Part shown: piece after piece, positions 1 through 12,099 of the stretch
Layout of the letters: every line of letters begins with the position of its first letter
Position numbering within the stretch: the first letter of the stretch is position 1
Assembly (NCBI RefSeq): GCF_001423585.1
Contig: NZ_LMOP01000002.1
Coordinates: 20,371-84,370, forward strand
DNA: 64,000 nt
Origin: Xanthomonas sp. Leaf148
GTDB taxonomy: Bacteria > Pseudomonadota > Gammaproteobacteria > Xanthomonadales > Xanthomonadaceae
Direction of reading: 5' to 3'
Notes under the pieces: model-generated
Told to the model about the DNA's origin: nothing
What the model saw: the letters and a program-made list of their open reading frames with translations, nothing else
Database searches by the model: none
Position numbers and translations under genes: made by a program

Positions 1-1422
<1,422 letters not shown>

Positions 1423-1426
<4 letters not shown>

Positions 1427-2511
1427 GCACGCCATCGATTCTTGAGTTGGTGCGCGAAGACCTGCGTGCGTTTGCCGGTTATTCGTCGGCACGCACCAGC
1501 GAGTTGCAGGGCGATGTCTGGCTCAACGCCAACGAATCGGCCTGGGGCAACCCGGCCGATCCCCACGGCAGCACGCGACGCTATCCCGACCCGCAACCCA
1601 AGGGCCTGCGCGTGGCGCTGGCAGAGTTGTATGGCTGCGCGCCCGAGCAACTGCTGATTGGCCGCGGCAGCGACGAAGCGATCGACCTGCTGGTGCGCGG
1701 CCTGTGCGTGCCCGAGCGCGATGCAGTGGTGGTGACGCCACCGGTATTTGGCATGTATGCGGTCTGCGCGCGCTTGCAGAATGCGCCGCTGGTCGAGGTG
1801 CCATTGGTCGATGGCAGCGATGGATTCCATGCAGACATCGCCGCCATCGTCGAGGCGGCACTGGCCTCGAAGGCGAAGCTGGTGTTTTTGTGCTCGCCCT
1901 CCAACCCGGCGGGCTCGGCGATTGCGTTGCAGGACATCGAAGTCGCAGTGCAGGCGCTGCAGGGCAAAGCACTGGTGGTTGTGGACGAAGCCTACGGCGA
2001 ATTTTCGGACGTGCCGTCTGCAGTTTCGCTGCTGAGCCGTTACGAGAATCTTGCCGTGCTGCGCACCTTGTCCAAGGCGCATGCGCTTGCCGCTGCACGC
2101 ATTGGCTGCCTGATCGCCAATGCCGAATTGATCGCGTTGTTGCGACGCTGCCAGGCCCCGTATCCGGTGCCCACGCCGTGCGCGGTGATGGCCGAGCAGG
2201 CGTTGTCTGCACCGGCACTGGAGGTCACACGCCGGCGCATTGCCGAGGTGCGCAGCGAGCGTGAGCGCGTGCGCATTGCATTGACGCAGCTTGCTGGCGT
2301 CCGCCAGGTGTATGCGTCGCAAGGTAACTTTTTGCTGGTGCGTTTCGACGACGCAGAGGCTGCCTTCCAGGCGCTGCTGGAAGCCGGCGTGGTGGTGCGC
2401 GATCAACGCGCGGTGCCGCGCCTGTCCGATGCATTGCGCATCACGCTGGGCACGGTCGAGCAGAACCAACGCGTGCTCGGCGCGCTGCAGCGCAAGCAGG
2501 AGGCCGCATGA
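1423..2511 (+). CDS. hisC: Histidinol-phosphate aminotransferase
   Basis: A 362-residue PLP-dependent fold-type I aminotransferase that converts imidazole acetol phosphate and glutamate to histidinol phosphate. Visible motifs are SPSNPAG (substrate/cofactor loop), DEAYGEF (Asp contacting the PLP ring) and [13 protein letters not shown] with the Schiff-base lysine. The ATG at 1423 overlaps the hisD stop (ATGA); the frame is open upstream inside hisD, but no family member extends there. It overlaps hisB in the same way. Confidence 0.96.
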
Positions 2512-3635
2512 CCCCGATCCTTTTTGTCGACCGCGATGGCACGCTGATCACCGAGCCGGCCGACTACCAGATCGACGCCTACGAGAAGCTGCGCTTTGTC
2601 GATAACGTGATTCCGGCGATGCTCAAGCTGCGCGATGCCGGCTATCAGTTCGTCATCGTCACCAATCAGGACGGTCTGGGCAGCGAGAGCTATCCGCGCG
2701 TCGCATTCGATGGCCCCAACAACTTGATGCTGCAGATCTTCGCAAGCCAGGGCATCGAGTTCCGCGAAGTGCTGATCGACTGCAGCTGGCCGGCCGACAA
2801 CGCGCCCACGCGCAAGCCCGGCGTTGGGCTGATGGTGCCTTATCTGCAAGACCGCAACATCGATTGGGCGCGCTCGGCGATGGTGGGCGACCGCCTCACC
2901 GATATCCAGTTTGCGCAGAACCTCAACATCCGCGGCTTCCAGCTACGCACCGACGAATTCGGCGGCGACTGGGATTGGCCGGGCATCGCGCACGAACTGG
3001 CCGATGCGCCACGGCGTGCGGTGGTTCAGCGTAATACCAAAGAAACCAAGATCCGTGTCGAGCTGGACCTGGATCGCGTCGCCGAACCGCATACTGCCAC
3101 CGGCCTGCCGTTCTTCGATCACATGCTGGAGCAGATCGGCAAGCACGGCGGCTTTGCGCTGGATATCCGCGCCGACGGCGACCTGCATATCGATGAGCAC
3201 CACACCATCGAAGACACCGGCCTGGCGCTGGGCCAGGCACTGCGCGAAGCCTTGGGCAACAAGCGCGGAATTGGCCGGTATGGGTTCGATCCGGTCGAAA
3301 GCCCCTGGCTTGCGGCAGGCGAGGGCGCGCAACACGGGTTCACCCTGCCGATGGATGAAACCATCGCCAGCGCGGCGCTGGATTTCAGTGGCCGGCCATA
3401 CTTCGTGTTCGATGGCGAGTTCAAGCGCGAACGCGTGGGCGATATGCCCACCGAGCTGGTCCCGCATTTCTTCCGTTCCATCTGCGATGCGTCCGGCTTG
3501 AACCTGCACCTGAGCGTGCGGGGCGAGAACGATCACCACAAGGTCGAGGCGTGCTTCAAGGCGCTTGCACGCGCCCTGCGCCAGGCGATCCGTCGCGAAG
3601 GCACGGCGCTGCCCTCGACCAAGGGCGCGCTATGA
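2508..3635 (+). CDS. hisB: Bifunctional histidinol-phosphatase / imidazoleglycerol-phosphate dehydratase
   Basis: A 375-residue fusion. The N-terminal HAD-type phosphatase (about residues 1-165) has DRDGTL with nucleophile Asp8 and acid/base Asp10. The C-terminal dehydratase (about 180-375) carries the metal-binding EHHTIEDTG and NDHHKVEA motifs. The two activities are steps 7 and 9 of histidine synthesis. Odd point: the phosphatase loop that in E. coli HisB binds a structural zinc with three Cys and one His reads [13 protein letters not shown] here, so at most one ligand remains. Whether this loop folds without zinc in Xanthomonas cannot be told from sequence. ATGA overlap with hisC. Confidence 0.97.
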   Translation: MTPILFVDRDGTLITEPADYQIDAYEKLRFVDNVIPAMLKLRDAGYQFVIVTNQDGLGSESYPRVAFDGPNNLMLQIFASQGIEFREVLIDCSWPADNAPTRKPGVGLMVPYLQDRNIDWARSAMVGDRLTDIQFAQNLNIRGFQLRTDEFGGDWDWPGIAHELADAPRRAVVQRNTKETKIRVELDLDRVAEPHTATGLPFFDHMLEQIGKHGGFALDIRADGDLHIDEHHTIEDTGLALGQALREALGNKRGIGRYGFDPVESPWLAAGEGAQHGFTLPMDETIASAALDFSGRPYFVFDGEFKRERVGDMPTELVPHFFRSICDASGLNLHLSVRGENDHHKVEACFKALARALRQAIRREGTALPSTKGAL

Positions 3636-4234
3636 CCGACCTTGCGCTGATCGACGCCGGTGGCGCAAATCTGGGCTCGGTGCGCTACGCATTGGAGCGG
3701 CTCGGCGTGGAAGCCCGACTGGTGCGCGATGCGGCCGGTTTGCAGGGTGCCGATCGGGTGATCCTGCCTGGCGTCGGCGCGGCACCGGAAGCGATGAAGC
3801 GTCTGCGCGCACAAGGGTTGATCGAGCCGTTGCGCCAGTTGCAGGTGCCATTGATTGGCATCTGCCTGGGCATGCAGCTGCTGTTCGAGCGTTCCGAAGA
3901 AGGCGATGTGGAATGTCTGGGCCTGTTGCCGGGTGTGGTGCGCCACATGACGCCTGCACTGGGCATCCGCGTGCCGCATATGGGCTGGAACCAATTGGTG
4001 CCGATGCGCGAATCGGCCTTGCTGGCCGGCCTGCCCGAACGCGCCAGCGCCTATTTTGTGCATGGTTACGCCGCGCCAGTCACCCCGGACACGGTGGCCG
4101 CCTGCGATCACGGCGGCTTGTTCACTGCAGTGGTGCAGCAAGGCCTGCGCTGCGGCGCGCAGTTTCACCCGGAGCGCTCGGCCGAGACCGGGGCCCGCAT
4201 CCTGCGCAATTTTCTTGAGATGAGCTTCCCATGA
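3632..4234 (+). CDS. hisH: Imidazole glycerol phosphate synthase, glutaminase subunit
   Basis: A 200-residue class I glutamine amidotransferase that feeds ammonia to HisF. The nucleophile elbow GICLGMQ contains the catalytic Cys, and QFHPERS supplies the catalytic His and Glu. The ATG at 3632 overlaps the hisB stop (TATGA) and gives the normal family length; the frame is open from 3551 inside hisB, which is an upstream extension without homology. The end overlaps hisA by 4 bases. Confidence 0.96.
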   Translation: MTDLALIDAGGANLGSVRYALERLGVEARLVRDAAGLQGADRVILPGVGAAPEAMKRLRAQGLIEPLRQLQVPLIGICLGMQLLFERSEEGDVECLGLLPGVVRHMTPALGIRVPHMGWNQLVPMRESALLAGLPERASAYFVHGYAAPVTPDTVAACDHGGLFTAVVQQGLRCGAQFHPERSAETGARILRNFLEMSFP

Positions 4235-4965
4235 GTTTTACCGTTTACCCGGCGCTGGATATCCGCAACGGCCGCGTGGTGCGCTTGTTGCAGGGCGATT
4301 ACGCGCGCGAAACCCAGTATGGCGACGATGTGCTGCCGCGCGCGCAGGCGTTTGCCGATGCCGGCGCACAATGGATGCATCTGGTGGATCTGGATGCGGC
4401 CAAGGCCGGTGGCTACACATTGGCCAGCACGCTGGGCGAGATCGTGCGCGCCACCGGCTTGCAGGTGCAGACCGGCGGCGGCGTGCGTTCGCGCGACGAT
4501 GTGGCGCGCATCCTCGACGCAGGTGCGGCGCGCGTGGTGATCGGCTCGCTGGCGGTGCGCGAGAGCGACACCGTGATTGCCTGGTTGCAGGAATTTGGTG
4601 CGGATCGTCTGACCATTGCGCTGGACACGCGCCAGGATGCGGCGGGTGTGTGGCAGCTGCCGGTGCATGGCTGGACCGAAGCGGCCGAGGCCACGTTGGA
4701 CCAATTGGCGGTGCGCTATGCGCAGGCCGGCCTGCAGCACCTGCTGTGCACCGACATCGCACGCGATGGCATGTTGTCCGGGCCGAACATGGACCTGTAC
4801 GCGCATCTGCGGGCACTCACGCCGCAGCTGCAGGTGCAGGTCTCCGGCGGCGCGCGCAATCTTGCCGACGTCGCCGCGGCCAAGGCCTCGGGCTGCGCCG
4901 GCATCGTGCTGGGCAAGGCCTTGCTCGAAGGTCACCTGGATCTCAAGGACGCATTGGCATGTTGA
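4231..4965 (+). CDS. hisA: Phosphoribosylformimino-5-aminoimidazole carboxamide ribotide isomerase
   Basis: A 244-residue (beta/alpha)8 barrel that performs the Amadori isomerisation of ProFAR. The N-terminal strand [16 protein letters not shown] holds the catalytic Asp, and the phosphate-binding segments TGGGVRS and VSGGARN are present. It starts inside the hisH stop (ATGA) and its stop overlaps the hisF ATG by a few bases. Confidence 0.96.
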   Translation: MSFTVYPALDIRNGRVVRLLQGDYARETQYGDDVLPRAQAFADAGAQWMHLVDLDAAKAGGYTLASTLGEIVRATGLQVQTGGGVRSRDDVARILDAGAARVVIGSLAVRESDTVIAWLQEFGADRLTIALDTRQDAAGVWQLPVHGWTEAAEATLDQLAVRYAQAGLQHLLCTDIARDGMLSGPNMDLYAHLRALTPQLQVQVSGGARNLADVAAAKASGCAGIVLGKALLEGHLDLKDALAC

Positions 4966-5735
4966 GCCGTCGCATCATTCCCTGCCTGGATGTGCGCGAT
5001 GGGCGCGTGGTCAAGGGCGTCAAGTTCCGCGACCACATCGACATGGGCGATATCGTCGAACTCGCATTGCGTTATCGCGCGCAGGGCGCCGATGAGCTGG
5101 TGTTCTACGACATCGGCGCCAGCCCGGAAGGGCGCTCGGTCGATTACACCTGGGTCGAGCGTGTGGCTCGGCTGATCGACATTCCGTTTTGTGTTGCCGG
5201 CGGCATCCGCGATGTCGAGACGGCGCGTGCGGTGTTGCACGCCGGTGCCGACAAGATTTCGATCAACTCGCCTGCACTCGGCCGCCCGCAGCTGATTTCC
5301 GAACTGGCCGATGCCTTTGGCGTGCAATGCGTGGTGGTCGGTATCGATTCCATTCGCGAAGAAGACGGCCAGTGGCGGGTACGTCGCTACACCGGCGACC
5401 CCAGCAAGACCCAGGCGCTGCCGATGCGCACGCTGGATTGGGTGGCCGAAGCGCAGCGTCTGGGCGCCGGTGAGATCGTGCTCAATTGCATGGACAACGA
5501 CGGCGTGCGGCGCGGCTACGATATCGCGCAGTTGCGCCAGGTACGTGCGCTGTGTCGGGTACCGTTGATCGCGTCCGGTGGTGCAGGCGAACTGCAGCAT
5601 TTTGCCGATGTGTTCGACCAGGCCGATGTGGACGGCGCCCTGGCTGCCAGTGTGTTTCATAGCGGCGCGATTCCGATCCCGGAACTCAAGCAATTTTTGC
5701 GCGCGCAACAGATCGAGGTACGTGATGGGCAGTGA
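4959..5735 (+). CDS. hisF: Imidazole glycerol phosphate synthase, cyclase subunit
   Basis: A 258-residue barrel that uses ammonia from HisH to close the imidazole ring and release AICAR. The N-terminus [20 protein letters not shown] is diagnostic, with the catalytic Asp in CLDV; VAGGIRD and ASGGAGE are the phosphate loops. The frame is open upstream through hisA, but the ATG at 4959 (7-bp overlap with hisA) gives the exact family length. Its 3' end overlaps hisIE by 11 bases. Confidence 0.97.
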   Translation: MLSRRIIPCLDVRDGRVVKGVKFRDHIDMGDIVELALRYRAQGADELVFYDIGASPEGRSVDYTWVERVARLIDIPFCVAGGIRDVETARAVLHAGADKISINSPALGRPQLISELADAFGVQCVVVGIDSIREEDGQWRVRRYTGDPSKTQALPMRTLDWVAEAQRLGAGEIVLNCMDNDGVRRGYDIAQLRQVRALCRVPLIASGGAGELQHFADVFDQADVDGALAASVFHSGAIPIPELKQFLRAQQIEVRDGQ

Positions 5736-6345
5736 CACCGTGGCAACCGACGACGCACTGCAGGCGCTGGACTGGAGCAAGGGCGATGGCTTGTTGCCGG
5801 TCGTCGTGCAGGACGCCGACAATCTGCGCGTGCTGATGCTGGGCTACATGACCGCCGAGGCGTTGGCAGTGACGCAGCAGCGCGGCGAAGTCACCTTCTT
5901 CAGCCGCAGCAAGCAACGCTTGTGGACCAAGGGCGAAAGCTCGGGCAACGTGTTGCGCGTGGTCTCGATCGAAGCCGACTGCGACGCCGATACGTTGCTG
6001 GTGTTGGCGCGTCCGCATGGTCCCACCTGCCATCTGGGTCGCATCAGTTGTTTTCCGAGCGCGCCCGGTCAATTCCTCGGTAGCCTGGATGCATTGATCG
6101 CCACGCGCGAGCGCGAGCGGCCACATGGCAGTTACACCACCCAGCTGTTCGAGCAAGGCATCCGCCGCATCGCGCAGAAGGTGGGCGAGGAGGGCGTGGA
6201 AACCGCCCTGGCGGGCGTGGTGCAGGGCGATGCGGAGTTGCTCGGTGAATCGGCCGACCTGCTGTACCACCTGATCGTGCTGCTGCGCGCACGCGGCCTG
6301 GGTCTGGGCGATGCAGTGGCATTGTTGGAGTCGCGGCACAAATAA
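5725..6345 (+). CDS. hisI: Bifunctional phosphoribosyl-AMP cyclohydrolase / phosphoribosyl-ATP pyrophosphatase
   Basis: A 206-residue fusion (HisIE). The N-terminal cyclohydrolase domain (about 15-115) has [20 protein letters not shown] and the zinc-binding CDADTLL / PTCHLG segments. The C-terminal pyrophosphatase domain (about 120-206) has [13 protein letters not shown] and ESADLLYHL of the all-alpha NTP-PPase fold. It performs steps 2 and 3 of histidine synthesis. The ATG at 5725 (GTGATG context, overlapping hisF) is chosen over the longer frame from 5578. It is the last gene of the operon and is followed by a REP-doublet. Confidence 0.95.
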   Translation: MGSDTVATDDALQALDWSKGDGLLPVVVQDADNLRVLMLGYMTAEALAVTQQRGEVTFFSRSKQRLWTKGESSGNVLRVVSIEADCDADTLLVLARPHGPTCHLGRISCFPSAPGQFLGSLDALIATRERERPHGSYTTQLFEQGIRRIAQKVGEEGVETALAGVVQGDAELLGESADLLYHLIVLLRARGLGLGDAVALLESRHK

Positions 6346-6353
6346 AGCGATTG

Positions 6354-6419
6354 GTAGGAGCGCACCCGGGCGCGACGCGTTACCGATAAGGCCCCCATTG
6401 CGCCCGGGTGCGCTCCTAC
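6354..6419. repeat. REP-doublet (REPIN-like) palindromic repeat, copy 1
   Basis: The element begins GTAGGAGCGCACCCGGGCGC and ends with the inverse complement, GCGCCCGGGTGCGCTCCTAC. Between the arms lies a short non-palindromic core, GACGCGTTACCGATAAGG. A near-identical element in the opposite orientation follows 68 bp later. Such paired inverted REP sequences are common between Xanthomonas genes. It lies directly after the his operon and can form a long hairpin, so it may also act as a transcription or mRNA boundary. Confidence 0.85.
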
Positions 6420-6487
6420 GACGTGGTGTGGTGTGCCCATCTCGTTCACGTGGCCGCAGAACAGGTACACGTCCCGCCGGTCTTTGC

Positions 6488-6556
6488 GTAGGAGCGCACC
6501 TGGGCGCAATGGGGGCGTTACCGGTAAAGCCCCGTCGCGCCCAGGTGCGCTCCTAC
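6488..6556. repeat. REP-doublet (REPIN-like) palindromic repeat, copy 2, inverted
   Basis: Same arms as the copy at 6354-6419 (GTAGGAGCGCACCTGGGCGC ... GCGCCCAGGTGCGCTCCTAC), but the core is in reverse orientation relative to copy 1. The two copies together fill most of the gap between hisI and the phosphoesterase gene. The arms differ from copy 1 by one compensated base (CCCGGG versus CCTGGG/CCCAGG), which preserves pairing and suggests selection on hairpin structure. Confidence 0.85.
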
Positions 6557-6648
6557 GATGCGATGCGGTGCGATGTGGTTTGCACGCCTACGCCGTCCAC
6601 GTTGCCTCGGCGGGTACAATTTCCGCTGGTCTTTTGGCGGGAACACGC

Positions 6649-8235
6649 ATGCAGCTTCGCTTCGCTCTTCTAGCCTTGGGTGTGCTCGCCGGCAGCGCGT
6701 ATGCACGCGATGTGGTGGTCGATGGCATCGTGTACGAAGAGCGCGACGGGCGTGCCGGTCGCAGTGCCGATGAGTCCGGTGTTGCCGATGTGGCGGTGTC
6801 CAACGGCACGCAGATCGTGCGTACCGATGCACAAGGTCGCTATCGTCTGCCGGTGCGCGAGGGGCAGACGGTGTTCGTGATCAAACCAGGCGATCGTAAT
6901 TTTGTGCCCGCCGCTGATGGCTTGCCCGGGTTCTGGCGGCACTACGCGCCGCGCGGTTCGATCAAGCGCAAGTATCTAGGCATCGCCGCGACCGGTCGCA
7001 AGATGCATGACTGGAATTTCGCGCTGACGCCACGCACGCAGGCGGCGGGCAGCGGGTTCGACATGCTGGTGTTTGCCGACACCCAGACCGCCAGCCTCAC
7101 TGATGTGGGCTATTACCAGCGCGATATCGTGGCGCCGCTGGTCGGCAAGACCGCCGCCCGGCTCGGCACCACCTTGGGCGACATCGTCAGCGACGATCTG
7201 AGCCTGTATCCGGCTTTGAACAAGGTCACCACGCAGCTCGGCGTGCCGTGGTTCCATGTGCCCGGCAATCACGATCTGAATTTTGATGCCGGCGATGATC
7301 TGCAGTCGCTCGACAGCTGGCGTGCGGTGTACGGGCCAGACACCTACGCGGTAGAAGAAGCCAACGCCAGCTTCGTGTTTCTGGACGATGTGATCTATAC
7401 ACCCGGCGGCAAGCCGGCGTATGTGGGCGGTCTGCGCGAAGACCAGTTCGTGTTTCTGCAGAACTATCTGGCGCAGCTGCCGCGTGAGCGCCTGCTGGTG
7501 CTGGGCATGCATATCCCATTGTTCGATGCAGCCCCGGGGCAGGAGACCTTCCGGCATGCTGACCGTAGCCGCCTGTTCGCGCTACTGAAGGATTTCCCGC
7601 ATGTGCTGGTGCTCAGCGGGCATAGCCACACGCAGCGGCAGGTGGAGCATGGCGCGGACGAAGGCTGGCAGGGCGCGCGCCCGTTGCACGAATACAACGT
7701 TGGCGCGGCCTGCGGTGCGTTCTGGTCCGGCGTCAAGGATGCCGACGGCATTCCCGCTGCGACGATGAGCGACGGCACGCCCAACGGTTATGCGGTGTTG
7801 AAGGTCGCTCCCAGCGGCGACTACACCCTGGCGTATCACGCCGCGCGCGCGGCCGACGATGCACAGCTGTCGCTGTCTGCGCCCAAGGTGCTGCGGCAGG
7901 GCGCGTATCCTGCCTGGGGCGTGTACGCCAATGTGTTCATGGGGCAGGACAGCACCGTGGTGGAGTCGCGCATCGATGCTGGGCCGTGGCAGGCGATGAA
8001 GCGCGTCGAGCGTGCGGACCCAGTGCTGCTTGCGGAGAATGCGCGCGACGATGCAGCGCCGGAACTGCGTGGTTACGACCGCTCGCCCGAAGCCACGCCA
8101 TCGACGCATCTGTGGCGCAGCGCGTTGCCGACCACGCTCGGCGTTGGCGAACATGTTGTCGAGGTGCGCGCTACTTTGCCGACCGGGCAATACAGCGCAC
8201 GCACGGTGTATCGCTTGCAGCGCGCCGACCCTTGA
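6649..8235 (+). CDS. Exported calcineurin-like metallophosphoesterase
   Basis: A 528-residue secreted or periplasmic protein with a Sec signal peptide (hydrophobic LRFALLALGVLAGSAYA, cleavage after about residue 19). Order of regions: an N-terminal beta-sandwich like that of MetallophosN proteins (about 24-125, with GVADVAV and TDAQGRYRLPV), a dinuclear-metal phosphoesterase core (about 135-345) with the ligand motifs FADTQ, LGDIVSDD, GNHD and SGHSH, and a C-terminal beta domain (about 370-525). This three-part layout fits the bacterial MetallophosN-Metallophos-MetallophosC family; the substrate is unknown. The frame is open upstream to 6433, but the ATG at 6649 starts the signal peptide and is preceded by a TACAAT box at 6615-6620. 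Confidence 0.88.
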   Translation: MQLRFALLALGVLAGSAYARDVVVDGIVYEERDGRAGRSADESGVADVAVSNGTQIVRTDAQGRYRLPVREGQTVFVIKPGDRNFVPAADGLPGFWRHYAPRGSIKRKYLGIAATGRKMHDWNFALTPRTQAAGSGFDMLVFADTQTASLTDVGYYQRDIVAPLVGKTAARLGTTLGDIVSDDLSLYPALNKVTTQLGVPWFHVPGNHDLNFDAGDDLQSLDSWRAVYGPDTYAVEEANASFVFLDDVIYTPGGKPAYVGGLREDQFVFLQNYLAQLPRERLLVLGMHIPLFDAAPGQETFRHADRSRLFALLKDFPHVLVLSGHSHTQRQVEHGADEGWQGARPLHEYNVGAACGAFWSGVKDADGIPAATMSDGTPNGYAVLKVAPSGDYTLAYHAARAADDAQLSLSAPKVLRQGAYPAWGVYANVFMGQDSTVVESRIDAGPWQAMKRVERADPVLLAENARDDAAPELRGYDRSPEATPSTHLWRSALPTTLGVGEHVVEVRATLPTGQYSARTVYRLQRADP

Positions 8236-8281
8236 GCAGATGCGCGCGTGCAAGGCGGCGAGAGGCGGTGCGGTAACGCCC

Positions 8282-8305
8282 GTCGCGCCCAAGGACGCTC
8301 CTGCG
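8282..8305. repeat. Degenerate single REP half-element
   Basis: GTCGCGCCCAAGGACGCTCC followed by TGCG closely matches one arm of the REP-doublets at 6354-6556 (GTCGCGCCCAGGTGCGCTCC then TACG). The preceding GGTAACGCC also matches their core. No partner arm is found, so this looks like a decayed half-copy in the convergent gap. Confidence 0.6.
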
Positions 8306-8345
8306 GCATCGCTGGGGGACTCGGTATCGAGCCCCACAAACGCAA

Positions 8346-8366
8346 ACGCCTCCACGAAGGAGGCGT
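8346..8366. terminator. Hairpin between convergent genes
   Basis: A perfect 8-bp stem (ACGCCTCC / GGAGGCGT) with loop ACGAA lies between the ends of the phosphoesterase gene (+) and the C13 peptidase gene (-). There is no real U-tract on the + side and only a T-rich stretch on the - side, so a bidirectional terminator is a moderate inference. Confidence 0.5.
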
Positions 8367-8501
8367 CTTGAGATCCGGGCTGGCAGGCGAAGGCGCGCTG
8401 GCGAAGATCGGTGCTGGCTGGCGAGGTGCTGGCTTGCTGCGCGAGTGTAGCGATGCGCAGACATTGCTGGCGAAATGAGAATTAGTCTCAGCGCGTCGGC
8501 T

Positions 8502-9545
8502 TTATCGCGATGATGCGGGTCTCGGGCGAATCGGCGCTTTGCGTCGCGACGCAGTCGATGCCGGCGCAGCCGCTCCCGCCGTATCGGCTGCCGGTTGGGC
8601 GTCAGCCTCGCGCTGCGCTTCGGTGTCCATATCGGCGTTGGGCTCGTCCTCCAGCGGCGGATACGGATAGGCAATTGTTGGGCCGAGGTGCAGCCCGGCG
8701 CGCCAGCGCGCCAGTACCGGCGCAATGCGCCTGCCCAACGATTGTTGCGGCAATGACGGCAACTCGCCGTCCTGTTTCTCGCGCGCGGTGATCGCGGTCT
8801 TGGCAATGTCGAAGGCGGCCAGCGGATCGTCGCTGCGGTTCATCGCATCGATCAGCCAGGCTTGGCCGAAGTAGGTGGCATTGGACGTGTTGCCGCAGCC
8901 GAACGATGGCCGATCGGCACGTGCCGCGGTCAGGACTAGCGTGTCCGGCGAGCGCAGCGCCGGAATGAAGCCGCCCGAATAGCAGGCCGACAGCACGATG
9001 ATGCGATTGTCGATACCGGCATCGTCCAGCGCCTTGCGCAGATCCTGCGGGCTGATGAAGTCTTCTTCGTTCTCATCCACCTGCACATACAACGTGTGGT
9101 CTTCGGTACCGTGGGTGGTGACGAACAGCAGTAGCGCATCTTCCTTGCGATCCATGCGTTTGCCGATCGCAGCGAGCGTGTCGTAGAGATTGTCGTAGGT
9201 CGCTAGCGGTGCGTACGGCTGCTCGCCCAGATTGTCCGGATTGTTGACCAGCGTGACCACGCGGCCGCGCGCGTCGAAGCGTTGTTCGAACAATTGCTTG
9301 AGGTACAGCGTTTCGTTGCGAAACACGTCGTCGCTCGCGTCGCCGGCAAAGCCGACGACATATAGATCGGTGACGCCGCTGCGTTGCGGCTGCACGGCGG
9401 CAAGCGCTTTTTTCAGCGCGGCCTGGTCGACCGGGTCCACCTGCGCCGCGTCGTCCGCTGTCTGTGCCGGCAACGCCGCGCCCGCATCGGGATGACAGCC
9501 GGCAACCAGCAAGACCACGGCGAGCAGCACCAGCATCCGGCGCAT
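8502..9545 (-). CDS. C13 (legumain/caspase-like) family peptidase, lipoprotein
   Basis: A predicted lipoprotein of 347 residues. The N-terminus has a short charged end, a hydrophobic stretch and a lipobox VAGC with Cys17 as lipidation site. The core (about 57-290) has the clan CD dyad: His145 in THGTED after a hydrophobic strand (ALLLFV), and Cys188 in SACYSGGF after the strand RIIVL. This pattern fits bacterial peptidase C13 proteins. The C-terminal 60 residues are low-complexity, Ala/Pro/Arg-rich. The frame is open up to 9782; the ATG at 9545 (or the internal one at 9536) is chosen because the signal peptide starts there, although no clear Shine-Dalgarno is seen. Substrate unknown. Confidence 0.8.
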   Translation of the reverse strand: MRRMLVLLAVVLLVAGCHPDAGAALPAQTADDAAQVDPVDQAALKKALAAVQPQRSGVTDLYVVGFAGDASDDVFRNETLYLKQLFEQRFDARGRVVTLVNNPDNLGEQPYAPLATYDNLYDTLAAIGKRMDRKEDALLLFVTTHGTEDHTLYVQVDENEEDFISPQDLRKALDDAGIDNRIIVLSACYSGGFIPALRSPDTLVLTAARADRPSFGCGNTSNATYFGQAWLIDAMNRSDDPLAAFDIAKTAITAREKQDGELPSLPQQSLGRRIAPVLARWRAGLHLGPTIAYPYPPLEDEPNADMDTEAQREADAQPAADTAGAAAPASTASRRKAPIRPRPASSR

Positions 9546-10051
9546 CAACGCGTGCGACGCCAAGCGTGATTGGAGCGATGGGGACAACGCCGATGCCTCG
9601 ATGATGCGTGGAATGGGAATGTGTGGGGCGGTCGATCGAACGTTGCATCTGGCGACTGCGACTGCCCTCAGACAGATGCGGAGACTGCTCAAGCCGGCAG
9701 GAGCGCGGCGCAGGCCAGAACGCATCGTCCAGCCTTGCAAGCCGCTGCGCATCGTCTTCCAACCCGTTGTTGGCGCATGCATCAGCTGGCGAACCAGTTA
9801 CTCCACTGACGCATGCACGAGCTGCAAGCGGTTGCGCCAAGCCAGCCTGCTTCGGTGGCTTCAACACGTCTGTATTGCTTGCAAGATGCCCTCATGCGAC
9901 CGCAATCAGTCGTCGTATAAGGGCCAATCCGTCACATGACGCTTCGGTCCAGGTGCCTGTAGGTCCTACGTGCAACGCATCACACACAGCGTTCTTGCAA
10001 CCTCACCGGCCGCCGCACCGCGACAGCCGATGTCTCAGCGAACCTGCCGGC
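9546..10051. other. Intergenic stretch without recognisable gene
   Basis: About 500 bases lie between the start of the C13 peptidase gene and the end of mtnC. Open frames here are short and arginine/serine-rich, typical of non-coding high-GC DNA. No convincing hairpin terminator, tRNA or repeat family member was recognised. It should contain the promoter of the peptidase gene, which cannot be placed with confidence. Confidence 0.5.
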
Positions 10052-11319
<1,268 letters not shown>

Positions 11320-11354
11320 GGCGGTCTGGCTCACGAATGGGGGACGGACAACAC

Positions 11355-12008
11355 TCAGCGCGGGCCGCGCAGTTTCAGCAGTTCGAGTTCGCAATGCAGC
11401 AGAAATTCGAACGCTTCCAGATGGCGGCGTGCCTCGGCCATGTTGCGGCCCCAGGCATACAGGCCGTGTCCTTCGATGAGATACCCCCACATGCTCTGTT
11501 TGTCCAGCAAGGCCTCGACCTGCGCGGCCAGCACCTGCATGTCCTGGGTGTTGGCGAACACCGGCACGTCCATCGCGGTGTCGTGGGTGGTATTGCCTTC
11601 GAACGCCTTGAGCAATTCGTAGCCTTCCAGACGGATCGCGCCGCTGCCTGCATACAGGCGGGACGCAATCGTCTGCACCGGCGAATGCGTATGCAGCACG
11701 CAGCCGATCTCCGGGAAGCGGCGATACAGCTGGGTGTGCAGCAAGGTTTCGGCGGATGGACGCAGCGGGCGGCCAACGGCCTGGCCATCGAAGTCCACCA
11801 CCATGATGTCTTCTTCGACCAGGCGACCCTTGTCGCGGCCGGAGACGGTAATCGCGGCGTGCTGTTCGTCCAGACGATGAGAAAAATTGCTGCTGGTGGC
11901 GGGCGTCCAGCCGGCCTGGGCCAGCTCGCGGATGTTGCCGATCAGCAACTGCGCCAGCTCGTGCAAACGGGCGGCGCTATAGGGCAGGGGGGCAGTGGTC
12001 GCATTCAT
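11355..12008 (-). CDS. mtnB: Methylthioribulose-1-phosphate dehydratase
   Basis: A 217-residue class II aldolase/adducin-fold zinc enzyme that dehydrates 5-methylthioribulose-1-phosphate. HTHS at about 106-109 and the later EGHGLYAWG provide the zinc histidines. SSNFSHR and SGRDKG are typical active-site segments. It is the first gene of the mtnBDC cluster; mtnA and mtnP are not in the window, so the rest of the pathway must be encoded elsewhere. Confidence 0.94.
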   Translation of the reverse strand: MNATTAPLPYSAARLHELAQLLIGNIRELAQAGWTPATSSNFSHRLDEQHAAITVSGRDKGRLVEEDIMVVDFDGQAVGRPLRPSAETLLHTQLYRRFPEIGCVLHTHSPVQTIASRLYAGSGAIRLEGYELLKAFEGNTTHDTAMDVPVFANTQDMQVLAAQVEALLDKQSMWGYLIEGHGLYAWGRNMAEARRHLEAFEFLLHCELELLKLRGPR

Positions 12009-12099
12009 ACGGCTATTCTACTGCCCCACCAGATTACGGTCAGGTGCAGCGCAGCAGGGTGTTCGACCTGCCACGCCCGGACTCCGCACATGCGCAGGG

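Noticed and set aside
6433..6648. N-terminal extension of the metallophosphoesterase
   Set aside because: The extension is translated REP-doublet sequence, and the signal peptide begins at the ATG at 6649.
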